Of a stretch of 64,000 nucleotides of DNA, positions 10,851 to 23,404 are shown piece after piece. Each line of letters starts with the position of its first letter. Position 1 is the stretch's first letter. The position numbers and the translations under genes were made by a program. Source of the stretch: Ophioderma brevispina (Eukaryota > Echinodermata > Ophiuroidea > Amphilepidida > Ophiodermatidae); NCBI GenBank assembly GCA_023653785.1, contig JAMKCH010035844.1, positions 1 to 64,000 on the forward strand, given 5' to 3'. The notes under the pieces were generated by a model. That model was given only the letters and a program-made list of their open reading frames with translations, was not told where the DNA came from and did not search any database.

Positions 10851-11259
10851 CTGAAAATAAATTACAAAACAGATTACAAAAATGATCACAAAATCGTTCC
10901 TACAGTAGATACAAACTTCAAATTCATACCGTATCTCCTTTTTGCTCTTTTGCTTGTTTTTTGTTTGTACTAACCTCCTCTTAATATTCTTTCTTCTATG
11001 ACCTTAGTTTTTAATTGAACCATCGAAATGTAACATCAAGTGACAAGTTGGAGGAATTTGGTTAAACTTTTGGCAGTGTCCATTGGATTCAAAACACAAG
11101 GTTTTATTGAAGGATTATTATGAAAAAAAAAATTAAAAAAAGCTATTGTGCATCTCAATTGGTATTGTTGTATCCTATCAACAAATAACATGTACCGTTA
11201 CATGGACATCAAAAGCTTGTGAACTTTAACAATGCAGTTCTCATTACTAAAGATAAACG

Positions 11260-11590
11260 GTGGCGTAGCTAGGATTTTCATATTGGCCCAGGGGATAGAA
11301 TTTCGGAAGAAACGATTCAGAAAAGATCTCGTTAAATTGAATTGCAGGATTCAATGTTGATTCTCGCAACACTTAGATCTTAAACACAGTTAACGAATTA
11401 GTGATTCCCGCAAACTTAATTTCGAGAATCAAGAAATGATTCTCGCACACTGATACGGAAATTCTACCCTGATGGGGGCCCGGTCGCATCTCAACCGACA
11501 GAAAAAGGGCGAAAAAAGGGTGGAGTCCAGGGGTCCTGCCTTAGGGCCCCGGTGGGGTCGAGGGGGGCAAGCCCCCTGAAATTTTGGGAG
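11260..11590. mobile_element. Probable hAT-family remnant
   Basis: The segment opens with CGGTGGCGTAGCTAGGA, which resembles the hAT-MITE terminus at 20,223, and ends in a run of G/C-rich blocks (GGTGGGGTCGAGGGGGGCAA then GCCCCCTGAA). A matching right terminus was not found, so it is truncated or diverged. A repeated motif near GATTCTCGCA/AATTTCGAGAATC occurs inside. Confidence 0.45.
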
Positions 11591-11882
11591 TCTACATGCT
11601 TTAAATGTCTGCTGAGGGCTAATTCTTGCACCATTTTGTAAAAAAATTTTACTTTGTCACACGCGGACCATTAAACTTAAACCTATAATTTGTCGGCATG
11701 CCGGCCTGCAAGTGCCATGACCAGAATTCTTCAAGTGAACCACTGGCTCTCATCTCAACGAAACATAAAATGTATCTTCCAGCAACAAAAACTAAACTTT
11801 CACTTTATCTGATTAAGTAGGTGGTTGAAATGAGACTTCTGATTAGAAAGAGCCCCACTAAACACTGAACCATGTATCTTAC

Positions 11883-11969
11883 AGGTAGGATGTTGTTATA
11901 TTCTGTTTTTGCCTCTTGTTGTTCTTGCTGGTCACTAATTTCCTTGGTAGAGATGTTGCATCCAGGCTG
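11883..11969 (-). CDS. PTPN11: SHP2 exon 7: start of the phosphatase domain
   Basis: The exon has an acceptor cttttacag and a donor gtaagat. It reads QPGCNISTKEISDQQEQQE then AKTEYNNILP in one open frame. The human exon has QQECKLLYSRKEGQRQ and NRYKNILPF, so the Cys, the Lys-Glu, the Gln-rich stretch and the final Y-NILP line up. One T appears to be missing at the 3' end, since the next exon opens in a phase that expects a split Phe codon. The NILP-D pair is a standard entry motif of the PTP fold. Confidence 0.85.
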
Positions 11970-12839
11970 CTGTAAAAGTCGTTTGCAAGGTAAGCAAGAA
12001 GAAGAACCAATTTATCAAGCAAAGCCATCATGTTACAAGTACTGAACCCAGATGGTATAATGAATCCATCCCACAATGCACTGGTTTGGGGGAATTTCAC
12101 TTTAATAAAGGTCATGTGTGATCCCACAAATTCCTATTTTAACACCATGTTGCCCACAACGGTGCTAGTATGTGAGGGAGTTTTTTTCATGATCATGAAA
12201 TGTTGTGGTTTCTTGAACTTCTTTAAAACTTTTTATCTTAATACTGATATGTGTTTAGTAGAGTACAATGTAGGCACACTGCAAAGGCATAAGGGGAATT
12301 GATTCAAAACACCATCGCCACTAATACATTGAAAGCTAGTTGTTCCATGGTTTGCAGGGACTACGCTACGAGCTTGTTTCGGTATTCAATTCCATTGAAA
12401 AGTAGGGGCGTTTAGGATTTTATGCAAAAAATTCAGCAAAACAATCACTCTATTGGCTTTAAAAGTATCACAAATTAAAGGGACAGGAGATGATTTTTTG
12501 AGATGCAAATTTCTCTCAATTTGCACATCGGTGGCAGATCACCTACCGATGTTTTGAAGGTTTATTGTAATCATCCCAATAGAAAAGCATGCTTTGGTTT
12601 TCTCTAGTGCCACACAACAAAAGGCACAAATTATCAGCCTTAATGATCTTATAAATCCGGCATAGTAGCTTATTCACTTCAGGTGGTGTGATCAAATACA
12701 TGGTAAGCATCCAAAATATGCCAAAAAATCTGGTTCAAAAAATTGGACGCTACTTTCTGGAAATTTCCTTGGTCTTTTAAAGATTTAGCTTGAACATTCT
12801 GGAAAACCCCTATACATTTTTCACAGGTTAGAGTACACA

Positions 12840-13345
12840 AACCAATTTCTTCATGGGAGTACCTGTGAATAGCTATTAATTAGCCACGGAGTAACCCACC
12901 CACCTGGGTAACCGAACATCGTCGGCCGCAAAAGTGGGGGTATCATCCACCTAGGTTCACACCCAGTAGCCTGACACTAGTTACCCCTTGCTGGAGTACC
13001 TGCCAGGGGTACCCCATGCAAATGACTTTGATTAGTTTAGTAATTTTATCTCACTATTGGTACTATTTGGTCACATCATGTTTTAATGTTTTTATACCAA
13101 ATGTCATATCTAGGGTTTTTGATGATGCTCAAGTCAAATATCACTCTTACTAAGCTTGAAAATGGCCAGAATGTCGTAAACACAATGAATGTTTTTGGCC
13201 CCTCTATGTTCCAAGTGCTCCTACGAGGCACCGTAGAGAGTACCTGTGAAGTGACTTCCCATGGAGTAGCTGCAGAGGTACTTCCCTACTGGTGGCTCAC
13301 ATGGGTACCTGTCCAGTCGCCTAGCAGGCAACTGCATAGTACACT
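12840..13345 (+). repeat. Region with recurring GTACCTG/AGTAGC motifs
   Basis: GAGTACCTG, GGGTACC, AGTAGC and ACTACC-like motifs recur at about 12,860, 12,990, 13,235 and 13,300. The block TTTTGGCCCCTCTATGTTC has a relative at 24,190 (GTTGGCCCCTCTATGTGGTC) followed there by AGTAGCAGAGTACTGC. It appears to be a diverged interspersed repeat. Confidence 0.4.
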
Positions 13346-13547
13346 ATAAATGGGTACTGCTAAGTGAACATAGCTTGCTATCCCTCCAGTAGCTTGTGTA
13401 CTTCGCAAATTCCTTAGTTTGTATGTACTGCTCGATAATGCATCAAGGGGGTTCCCTTGGCTAGCGCTAAGTCTAACATGGAATAGCCTAATCTCTGGGT
13501 TACACCTTGAGTAGGAATCTTGCTGTGTATATAAGATATCGTCTAAC

Positions 13548-13657
13548 CTAACTTCTTCTTCTTATCCAGCTTTCCTTTTGTCTTTTGAGTTGGTTTCCTT
13601 CTCCAGCACTCCACTCTATTCTGGAACCATAGCCTGATATACGGGGTTTCATTGAGG
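13548..13657 (-). CDS. PTPN11: SHP2 exon 6: SH2-to-phosphatase linker (frameshifted)
   Basis: The acceptor is gtgttttgtttag. The exon starts with a PLNET-like block, as human exon 6 starts with PLNTTRIN, and goes on to a charged helix whose best-read piece is VLEKETNSKDKRKAG followed by EEE. In human SHP2 this is the region ending KQGFWEEFE. The frame must change at least twice, including two bases missing in the first codons. The donor is AG/gttaga. The match is weaker than for the SH2 exons, because this linker is poorly conserved in the family. Position, phase and length (110 bp against 114) support it. Confidence 0.72.
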
Positions 13658-14860
13658 CTAAACAAAACACAAAGTTGGAACTCAGTAACGTTATAAGGAT
13701 ACTTATTCTTTTTCTCTCTTACAATCTTTGAATGGAATAATTGTAAAATCTTTGTATATTTATAACGGCAATAAACTCAATCATGGATACCAATATTTAA
13801 GAAATAAAGGGTTTTGCAGTGGTCATTTAGGGCGAATATGTGTCCTGAGGGGCATACAAACTAAACATAATGGGCCGAGCAGCCGAGCCCATTAGTTTAA
13901 AAGTTTTTTTTCTGGCCGAGGATACATTATGAGTCCCATAAATGATGTTGCAAACCCTTTATGCTATTCTATTACCAACAGCTTTCATTAATAAGGAAAT
14001 GCATTGGGGGCGACCATTATTGCAGAATAATGGGCAGTAACGACAATCATAATGCTGCATTTTCAATATGGCAGCATAGGTACTAGAATTCATGTTTTCG
14101 CCCCGTCACAAGGACACGTATCACTTTATCAAGCAAAACATCGGTAACATTTTGAGTTAAATTTGGTCCAACCGTTTGGATAGTAGAAGAAAAGAATGTA
14201 TACCAAATAAGCCCATATGAAAAGTTTGTGTAATTAATGTGGTATGCCACTTTTGGATACGTTTTTTACCAAGTCAAATCAAAAGTAAACATTTTCTGCA
14301 GGCCTGAAAAAGTTGTGGTGGTGTGTTGGGGGAGGGTGGAGATGGTTGATTGTTGCACCAACCTTAAAAATCTCTGAATATTTTCATGCTATTTCAATCA
14401 TTTTTACCAATGTATGTTCAAGAAAGTGTGTTAAATATAAACTTTAGCGGCCACATATAATAGTTCGTACAGCTTTGGATGTCATCCATTGCCGATTTGC
14501 ATTGTTCAAACAGAATCCTTTTTGTGCAAGGAGCACCAGGGTATAGCCAAACCGTGCTTGGAATAGGTTTGCAATAGTAAATACTCTTAACAATACCTAT
14601 TATGGTATTCTTGAATGGACTGGCCTACAAACATACCTCAAAGAAAGGCAAATTCCAATTGGCTATCTAAAAAATAGGCTTGAATTGTTTTATTGGAAAA
14701 AAGTTTCTGAATTAGAAATGTCACACTTTTTATCCCAAGAACAACATTTTAAGCTTAACTCTTTTTTGGGGATATGTTTTGAAAACGAGTGCATCAATTA
14801 TGCAGTAACCCAATAATTGGGAAGGTTAGGGAACGGGATTAGTTGTATTACATTTGGATT

Positions 14861-16410
14861 TGACCTCCTTTGGCCTTGAGTGACCCCTGATGACCTTAAC
14901 ATGACCTTTAACATTTCGGCATCAACAATCATCCCCTCTCATCAAGTTTCATTTGGATACACCAAAGTTTTACCCCCGTTGAACCTCCTTTGGACCTTGA
15001 ATGACTCCTGATGACCTTTCATGACCCTTTAAGATTTTTGTCAGCAAATCAACCCCATCTCCCAAGTTTCACGTCCATCCCCCCACACCCCAATGTTTAC
15101 CCATTTGACCTCCCTTGAACTTGAATGTCCCCTGATGACCTTGACTTCACTAACAATACAAACCCAGTCTGTGGAATATCAAGGCATCCACCCACCAAGT
15201 TGCAGAAAACGTCCGTCCCTCGATTCACAAGAAAATAGCGCTTTGACCTCATTTGGACTTAAATGACCTCTAATTACCTGTCGTGAGCTTTTGAAATTTT
15301 ATCTGCAATCACAATTGACCCCACCCTGCAGGGTTCATGTCCATACACCAACATTTAACCCCATTTGATCTGAATGACCCCTGATGACCTTTTCATGACC
15401 TTCAAAATTTTTGGCATCAACAATTGACCACACCCACCAGTTTTTGTCCTGGATAGCACCAAAGTAATTACCCCTTTTTGACCTCCTTTGACCTTGCATG
15501 AACCACTGATGAACTGTTTTGCTCTTAAGAGTTTTGGCATGCAACAATCAATCCCACCCTGAAAGTTCATGTGCATACACCAATGTTTGCCCATTTTAGC
15601 TCCTTTGACCTTGCAATGAACCCCTAATGACCTTGCCATAAACTTTAAAATTGTGGGTGTCAAAAATCGACCGCTGCCTCCAATTATCATGTCCATACAC
15701 CATGTTTACCCCGTTTGACCTCATTTGATCTTGAAGGACCCCTGATGACTTTTGATCCATTAACCATACAACCTCGGTCTCGGACGGTCAAGGGCACCCA
15801 CCCACCATTTCAGGAAGCCGTGCGACTCTCGGGTCTCTGAGAACCCAACTTTTACCCTTCTTTTGCCTTGAATGACCCCTAATGACCTTGTCGTGACCTC
15901 AAAATTTTCGTGCATCAGAAATTACCCCAGTCCCCTCCAAGTTTATGTCCAACACTCAAATGTTTTACCCACTTGCCTCAATGACCCCTGATGACCTTTG
16001 ATCAACGTCCAATACAACCTCAGTCTTCGGACGGTCAGGGGCACCCACCCACATGTGTTCAGGAACTGCGACCCCGGTCTCCGATAACCACCTGTTCCCC
16101 TCCTTTGACCTTGAATGACCCCTAATGACCGTGTGTCGTGACCTTCAACATTTTAGCCATCACAAAGTCATTCGACCCCACCCTCCAATTTATTCAGTCC
16201 ATAGACCATACACCAATTCTTTACCCCATTTTGACCTCTCTGACCTTGAAATGACCTGATGACCTTGATCCACTAACCAATACCACTCGGTCTTTCGTTG
16301 GTCAAGGGGCACCCCCCCATCAAGTTTCAGGAACGTGCGACCTTGGTCTACGAGAAAAATAGACGCGATCGGACAGACAGACAGATGACAGACAGGACAG
16401 ACCACCGGTA
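14861..16410 (+). repeat. Degenerate ~120-bp tandem repeat rich in TGACCT half-sites
   Basis: About 12 units of 113-139 bp begin TTTGACCTCCTTTGACCTTG and contain AATGACCCCTGATGACCTT. Two subtypes alternate. One continues with a CATGACCTT...ATTTTGGCATCA spacer and a GTCCATACACCAA block. The other continues with CCACTAACCAATAC...CGGTC and a GGGGCACCCACCCA block. The array ends in a (GACA)n microsatellite at 16,372-16,402. Confidence 0.88.
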
Positions 16411-19400
16411 AATAGATGATGCATTTATTGACCTGCCTGCGTTAAACTGGTTGAACCATCAAGAACCATTAAAAACATAGCCGGTTTGAAAAGTTATCGT
16501 GGCCCGCAGTAGTGCTTTCCCTAACGGGAGATTTTTACTCGGGTTGTCGGCTAAAGGGAAATCCCAGCAGCGACCAACTAGGGGTGAATGTGAATAAACG
16601 TCATTAAAATACATGTGCTGTTTGTACTCGACCTTGTTAGCTCAGCACACACGGGTGTGTGGTGTGTGTGTAAAATATGGGGATCCCATGGCAATAAGAT
16701 CTTTATCACCTCCCCTCGGCCCCTAAAATGATTTCCCTTTCCATAACGCGGGCGCCTGCACCATTTATGCGCGGGGGCGAGGGGAGTGATCAAGATCTTC
16801 TTCTTGATCACCATGACAAATATTGTTGCACATTCTTGTGTTTTGTTTTCTAGTCGGACATTAGATTTCATATTGAGTCTATGGATAATTTCTAGCTGAA
16901 CAGTGACGATGAGGATATTAAAAGGCGGACTCAGAGATTTCCTGAGGAGGGCGCCTCCAATTTCCAAACACAATCGTGTTTTTGATGTAATCATAATGGT
17001 TGTCCCATATAATAATCACTGTGTGAAATGCTAAGATTAAATCGAATTCTTCTATAGAAAATCACATTGTTATAAAATTCGGATCCGGAATTTTGGGTAT
17101 ACACAGTTTCCTAGGAGTAGTAATAAAAAATGTTTACTGCATCGAAAAGGAAAAATCTGATTCATCTCAAATTTCGAATTGTTTTTTTTTTTTTTTTTTT
17201 TTTGTATGCATTTAAGGTTACTGAAGTTTTAGTTCTAGTGCACTATTTTAATTATAGCACTGTCACATCCACACAACATGGACACATGAAAGCTCTGAGT
17301 CAGATCATGCTACATGTGTGTATAAACCCAAGGTCTCGCATCTGGGCACAAGAGCGAAAGTTGGACCCGTGACACTGATCTCTACACCGTCAGTGCCCGT
17401 TGCAAGTTCACGATGAGAATATAAATAAATGAGACGATCGGAAAAATACTGTGAAATTAAATAAAAAAAATAATTTGGCGTTTTTTTTAAAATGATTAAA
17501 ATAGATTAAGAGTAAAAGACAAAATTTACACTATATACTATATTACGATTTATGGCCGAACCTGGGTAGAAAATATTTACTACCTCCAGATGCTGAATTG
17601 AACAATACAGTGCAAAAAAGTAAACAAATAAAAAAGGTTAATCGTATGAAACACGAAGAAACCGCACTAAACTTGTAGTTGTATTTATTTCGGGGCCCCC
17701 CATTTTTGAAAGCTGAACGTTACATTGATAGTGCGACGGACCTTGTTCGGCAGTCAAAGGTCACGATTAATTATACTAATCAGACCCCGGCTACGAGCGT
17801 GATATGCAAGAGGCACTCTTTGAAATAACTTAAAGTTGTCGAATAAAGTTGTCCATTATTTTCTTACGCCCGATTAAAGTCAAATAATGTCAAAAGTTCT
17901 CTTTGAAAGTACTTCGGAAATGATATCCTGGGTACAATTTCAAGGAACATTCGCTATGTAATAAATGCTGCGGTGTGATTTCCAAAGGTACGAACACATC
18001 GTCTGCTCGGAAAATTTTTGATGCGTGTAAGCTTTTCATAATTATGTTTCTTAATTAAAAAAAATATTTTCTTCATTTCAAAATACGGAACGAGATTATT
18101 AAATAGTTAATGTTACACTCATGGGTTCGGTTTCATTTTTGGGAAGTTTTTAAGCGAGAAATTAAATTTCATTTGTTTACGGTTGATAGCTCATTTTTTA
18201 TGCAGGAACCAGGTTGTGTTAGAATTTGTATGACGTCATGTATAAAAGAAAACAAATTGATCGCGCTGTGCGTGGAGTCCGGTCTGCTGCGGGACTACCT
18301 CGCCTTTTTGCAGTTTTGTAAAAACCGGGGAATCCCTGTCCCCAGGTGACGTAATTAGGAAATCCTACAAAACATACATGGCTTGGAGGGAATAAAATTA
18401 CGGCTACAATTCATGGTGATTTGTTCTGAGCCGTAGGCTATACTGGATATTTTCATACACAGGTTTAAAGCGTCATTTCTGTTTCCTCCTACTGAGAATT
18501 GGCCTTGCGGTGCATGTACGTCCACATGCACGGGCCACGGGGCTACTATGGTAATTAGTGTTTGTTACGAGACGTACTCAAGGTCAGAAAAGTAACCTCC
18601 CGTGGTTCATAAAACAAAATTCACAATGTCTCTTTGTAAGAAGATTGACTTGACCAAGATGTAAATTCAAAGTAATGATTTTAATACATAACTTAAATCA
18701 CACAATATACACTGTGCAATTAACAATGCACAAAAATTATTATGTTTCTTACCTACTTAAAAATCAAATTAAACACAACATCTCATCATTTATAAAGTCC
18801 ACAGTTTTTGTTGGGTGCGCACCAGTCTCTTGTAGAATCAGGTCCACATATAAATCTTGCTGGCACAATTCTTGCTGTACAGTTCAACTAGTTTCGCGAA
18901 GTCGCAAAAGTCCTTTTGGTCTAGACCGGCCGATTAATTTGTAAACTCGTAGACTTGAAGAACTACTGGAAGTATAACTGCAGCTTGATGGTATAACATT
19001 TGTCCATACAGGTACTCAGTGCATTAAAGGTGAATGTCACTGGTACAGAAGAAAATCTGCTGGAATGTTAATGTTAACCTTTGTTTTTCCAAAGGTACCA
19101 AATTTTAAGCAGCTCTGACAATTCTGACAACTTTTCAGAATTGTATTAAATAACATAACATTTTCAAATGTTATGCAAAGTTCTCCACCTTCTGTTTGAG
19201 AGGTCTACACTCGCTGAAATCTCTTGACTACTGGCAAAGAGAAATAACTTGCAACAGAATTTGTCCGCAGCAAATTTCCCATGATGCAACACAAAACAAG
19301 CGAAGACAAGTCGAAATTTCACAATCTTCTCAGTTTGCTGAAACATGTTTAAAGGAAGTCCGCTATCTTCCACATCCTGCACCTGATATGTTTTGACATA

Positions 19401-20136
19401 GCAATATTACACAAAGTTTATTGTTCATCAACAGGTGTGCAATCTTGCTTCCTTAACAAAGAACTTCTGTAGAGTTCTCAGAATGGCGAAGATAAGACAC
19501 TGTGCTCCTCTTGTTCTCAGATTGCGAACATATTCTGACATGTTCGTACTCAGGATGTCTACACACACTAGTCCATTTAGAACTAGGTCAATCAGATAAG
19601 TCATGCTTATTGCTCAACACATTGCAAGTTTCATATTTTCCAGTTCTCCTCACTCATAATTTATATGATTAAATTTAACATGATTTAATTAATATAATAC
19701 AGAAAATAATACAATATTCAGGAGTCTGTCACATGTTGCCTAATTATAATAACATTCGTCAAAGCGGGGCTGATTCTAGCAACAACAACTAGACCCGATG
19801 AAAGAGAAATTTCTATTGGGTGTAATCTTGACTGAGGTCGCGCCAGATTTACTTCCATAGTTTCTCATTCGCCGATAAACGCCAAGGGCATCACATATTA
19901 TTATCTAGGTCACGTGATATTGTGACCTTCTCGATCACGAGTCAAGAACATAGCAACAATGTATAATGCAAATTAGGAACAAACAAACATTGCCTGCAGA
20001 TAAGGTCATCATTTGTATTGGCATCTATTTTATTTATAAGATGCCAACTAATAACAGAAATATGTAGGGCCTACATGTTGCAACAAACTACAATTTCGCG
20101 TAAAATAGTCATGAATATATAACTAATACCATGAAG
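16411..20136. other. Intron 5 sequence, nothing recognised
   Basis: AT-rich, with a T run at 17,181-17,203 and the small hairpin at 16,696. Short open frames show no known motif. No splice-bounded SHP2 exon is expected here. Confidence 0.55.
16696..16799. repeat. Short inverted repeat, 104 bp
   Basis: AAGATCTTTATCACCTCCCC on the left pairs with GGGGAGTGATCAAGATCTT on the right, about 27 bp with few mismatches and a GC-rich loop. It may be a small foldback MITE. Confidence 0.55.
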
Positions 20137-20693
20137 TTAAAGGTCCATGGCCCGATCGCTAATAGCCTCGTCCCCAGAAGCCCCAGATTTTACCGGAAGT
20201 GGTCAACATTTTGGTATCAGAACAGTGGCGTAACCAGACCTTTACAAATGGGGGGGGCTGAAGGGGTGCCAAGACTTTTTTTGAGGGGGCAAATTTGGGT
20301 CCTTCTCCATAGACACTGTACAAAAGGTCAGTTCATTTGGGGGGGCGGAAGGGGGGGCAAGGGTTTTGTTTGGGGGGGCTCTCGCCCCCCCTGCCCCCCC
20401 CGCTGGTTACGCCACTGTATCAGAAGAAAGCTACTATTTTTCTCATTTACCCTGTGAAATCTTAGAGCCAAAGGATGTTTGGTTTGGAAGTTATGAGCGA
20501 AAATGTGCCCCATTTTGGTGGACCAATATTAATTTTACACAGTACTCTATGGGCTTACAAAATCACGTTTTTAGCTCTCGCATCAAAACGGATTGAAATA
20601 TCGCCGCGAAACTTTACAGATGTGGTTTTGGAGTGAAGGCCAATCTATTAAGATGAAAACTCCATATCCTTAAATCGGGCCATCCCCCTTTAA
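20137..20693. mobile_element. TTAA-flanked MITE carrying a nested hAT MITE
   Basis: The left end TTAAAGGTCCATGGCCCGAT and the right end (TTAAAGGGGGATGGCCCGAT on the other strand) agree at 17 of 20 positions. The 195-bp hAT MITE at 20,223-20,417 lies inside and interrupts it. Without the insert and one target duplicate the element is 354 bp. It shares a CCCCAGATTTTACCGGAAGT-like block with the family at 37.3 kb. Confidence 0.8.
20223..20417. mobile_element. hAT-type MITE, 195 bp, perfect ends
   Basis: The ends are CAGTGGCGTAACCAG and its exact reverse complement, 15 bp each. Both flanks are TATCAGAA, a perfect 8-bp target duplication diagnostic of hAT elements. The interior is G-rich on the left (GGGGGGG runs) and C-rich on the right, so the whole element can fold back. 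The perfect duplication suggests a recent insertion. It sits inside an older TTAA-type MITE. Confidence 0.95.
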
Positions 20694-21688
20694 TATAGTT
20701 ACGTCCATAATATCTTCATGCTAGAACCTTCGTGAACATGATTTCGAATTCAACAATGAACACCCCTCCAGAAGCTGTTAAGGCGTCCACCGCGTCAAAC
20801 AAGTTGCCGAAATGTATTATGCAAATTACACATGAACATCTGGCCAAGCGGTCTTACCAAAACAAACGTCACTCCTGCTGTTATGTGTTTGTGCAGTCGA
20901 TATTCATCTGACATTCAAACTCCACTTCCATCCCCTTCCCCAAAAACATTTAAATATAAAATGGTGCGTCCAGCTTGGTCCAGGGCTCAGGTCCAGGGCG
21001 TGTTTACACTAAATCTGCTCAAGCGCGGTTGCAAGTCGATATGCAAATGAGCTTACTCTTGCAATCGTGTTTGACCTCTGTAATTGCCACTCAGACTGAC
21101 TCAGTTCATTTTCGCCCGAAGTATACCCCGCAAGCACCGCTTAACACGCGCACACAAAGCAATAGCTTTCAGTAAGAAAGACGACAAACGAGGCATCCAA
21201 AGATGCCCGAAAAAACACAAAACCACCCAAACTGACTGCCGTCACTAAAATTCCAAAAAATAAAACCTACGGCAAAAGGCCCACACCTTCAGAACAATTT
21301 GCCGAATTTTCGGCAGAAACGGACATAAAACGGCCAACTAGTTTCGCAAACAAGAACCGACATATTAAAACACGCCGCTCTCGATTGCAAAAACCCATCA
21401 TTGATGGGTTAATAAGCATGTAAAAATCGGGGCTTATATTTTAGGGACATCTGATATTCATAATCTCTCAGTACACCTTAAAGAGACACTGGCACATTTC
21501 CTACAGCATACGCCCTCAATTTTCCTCAAAACTGATATTTTAGCCTCTTTATAATGGTTATGTGCGTATTATCTCTCGCCTGAAATTACAAAGCCTAAAA
21601 CGATCTCCTTATGAGTAAAAAGAATGATTTTTGTATTTAACATCGCCGGTGACGCTTAATTTAGCAGACGACGGAAATGGCGCTTAAC

Positions 21689-22691
21689 CCTCGTCTACCT
21701 GAGCCATTTTTTGTAACAAAACTCCCGAAGGGGGGGGGGTGGTTACCACCCCCCCCTGTGATTTTCGTTACTGAACACCCGATTTCTGTAAATTTGGTAC
21801 CAAAGGATAGCTTAGAGTTTCTTCTTTCCATTGGTACCAAAATAAGTACTAACATCCCCATTATGACGTCACCATGACGTCATATGTTGAGGAAAGTACG
21901 AAAATACTGAATATAGGGTGGAAAATTGATATTTCGCAATTTTAGCGACTCAAACACCCTATTATAGCTCTAAAATGATTTCTTTATATAAAACTAGTCA
22001 TTTCCTATCAAGTAGAGTCGAAAACCGCATGAAAATCTGATTTTCCTAACCTTTTTGGCGAAAAATTGAATTTTTCACTGTGTGCGTCTATGGAAATGGC
22101 AGTTTTGCTGACATGCGAACTTTATGACGTCATTGTGACGTAATGCTAGGCATGTTGGTACTCATTTTGGTATCAAAGGAAAGAGGAGGACCATAGCTAT
22201 CTATTGGTACCAAAATCAAGTGTATGTGATGTTCCTGTGTTGTGTTAGGCATGTTGGTACTTCTCTTCCGGAGGGGGGGGTGGTTACCACCCCCCCCTAT
22301 CGATCACTTTGGGATCACCCTGTATCTTACCTATACCCCGGTGGATGTTTGTTTTTCGATTAAAAGGAGCGGAACATTTTTTTTTTTTTTTTTTTTGCTA
22401 TCTATTGGTACCAAAATCAAGTGTATGTGATGTTCCTGTGTTGTGTTAGGCATGTTGGTACTTCTCTTCCGGAGGGGGGGGTGGTTACCACCCCCCCCTA
22501 TCGATCACTTTGGGATCACCCTGTATCTTACCTATACCCCGGTGGATGTTTGTTTTTCGATTAAAAGGAGCGGAACATGTCAATTGACAATTACATTAAA
22601 TAATTTGGCACCAAAAAAGGGGGTTTTAGCAAGCCGGGGAAAAAACCTGAAGGGGGGGGGGTGGTAACCACCCCCCCCTTCGGTAGACGAG
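21689..22691 (+). mobile_element. G-hairpin/CRE element, plus-strand copy
   Basis: The ends CCTCGTCTACC and GGTAGACGAG form inverted repeats. TTAA lies just left of the element. The body holds four copies of a G7-8 TGGTTACCA C7-8 hairpin (near 21,727, 22,264, 22,466 and 22,650), paired CRE palindromes (ATGACGTCA, near 21,862-21,880) and the repeated block GGCATGTTGGTAC. A second copy in inverted orientation at 44,438-45,258 matches over the whole length apart from a 201-bp tandem duplication found only here. It encodes no protein; the open frames over the hairpins are chance. Confidence 0.8.
22195..22577 (+). repeat. 201-bp tandem duplication inside the G-hairpin element
   Basis: The segment CTATCTATTGGTACC...AAAAGGAGCGGAACAT occurs twice, at about 22,196-22,377 and 22,397-22,577, nearly identical. 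A run of about 18 T joins the two. The inverted copy at 44.5 kb has a single unit here, so the duplication is specific to this copy. Confidence 0.9.
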
Positions 22692-23404
22692 AAAACACAC
22701 TCCGTATGCATGTTTTCCACGGCATGAACGCTTTTTGACCTGTCTGAGACCTTTGTGGTTTTAATATTAATGAGTACGAGTCTATGATATTCATGTAATA
22801 TACACATTTGTTGATTAAAGTTATGGAAAACTTAAAAGTTAGCCTATAAATTACCTGGATGTTTTTAACCTCTTATTAACGTCCCTATCTGTTTTTGATT
22901 ATGGTATTTATGTGTAAAATGTATCTTTATTCTTCCAATGGCCTAGACTATCATTTGAGAGCAAATTGAAGAAATTTCATATTTTGTGAAAATGTGCCAG
23001 TGCCGCTTTAAAATCACCTTTTAAAGGGGTGTGAGAGTAAGCCTTATATTGATGAGTCCTGCTCAGATGCTCATCTTATCCTTAACGATAATATTTTGTA
23101 AAGGGTTGTCTTCCTCTTATGCCATACAAGATCAATCTACATCATAAATTATCATATTTGGCTATTTTTATTACAACCTTACAATGCACTAAATGGAACC
23201 TCAATTCTGGTTATACAAGATTACACACTTCCTTTCAGAAACTTCCTGATTTCCAAACAAACTGTCATTTTATCAGGTTTTGTTTATCTACAATGAATAT
23301 TGTTTAACTAAGCACACAGGTTATATTCTTTGTAATTCGCTTGAGAAATTACTAACTTACAATTTACCAGAATTTGAATTTCCATGTGCCGCAGTGGATG
23401 CCCA

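Larger units (their letters stand above)
21478..23011. mobile_element. TTAA-flanked element with a nested G-hairpin element
   Basis: The ends are TTAAAGAGACACTGGCAC and, on the opposite strand, TTAAAGCGGCACTGGCAC, extending to 22 bp with two mismatches. TTAA flanks fit piggyBac-type insertion. About two thirds of its length is the nested element at 21,689-22,691, so the outer element is about 530 bp by itself. No coding region is present. Confidence 0.75.

Noticed and set aside
22242..22667. Two identical open frames starting MLGMLVLLFRRGGW
   Set aside because: They are duplicated because the DNA is duplicated; they read through the G/C hairpins and match no family.
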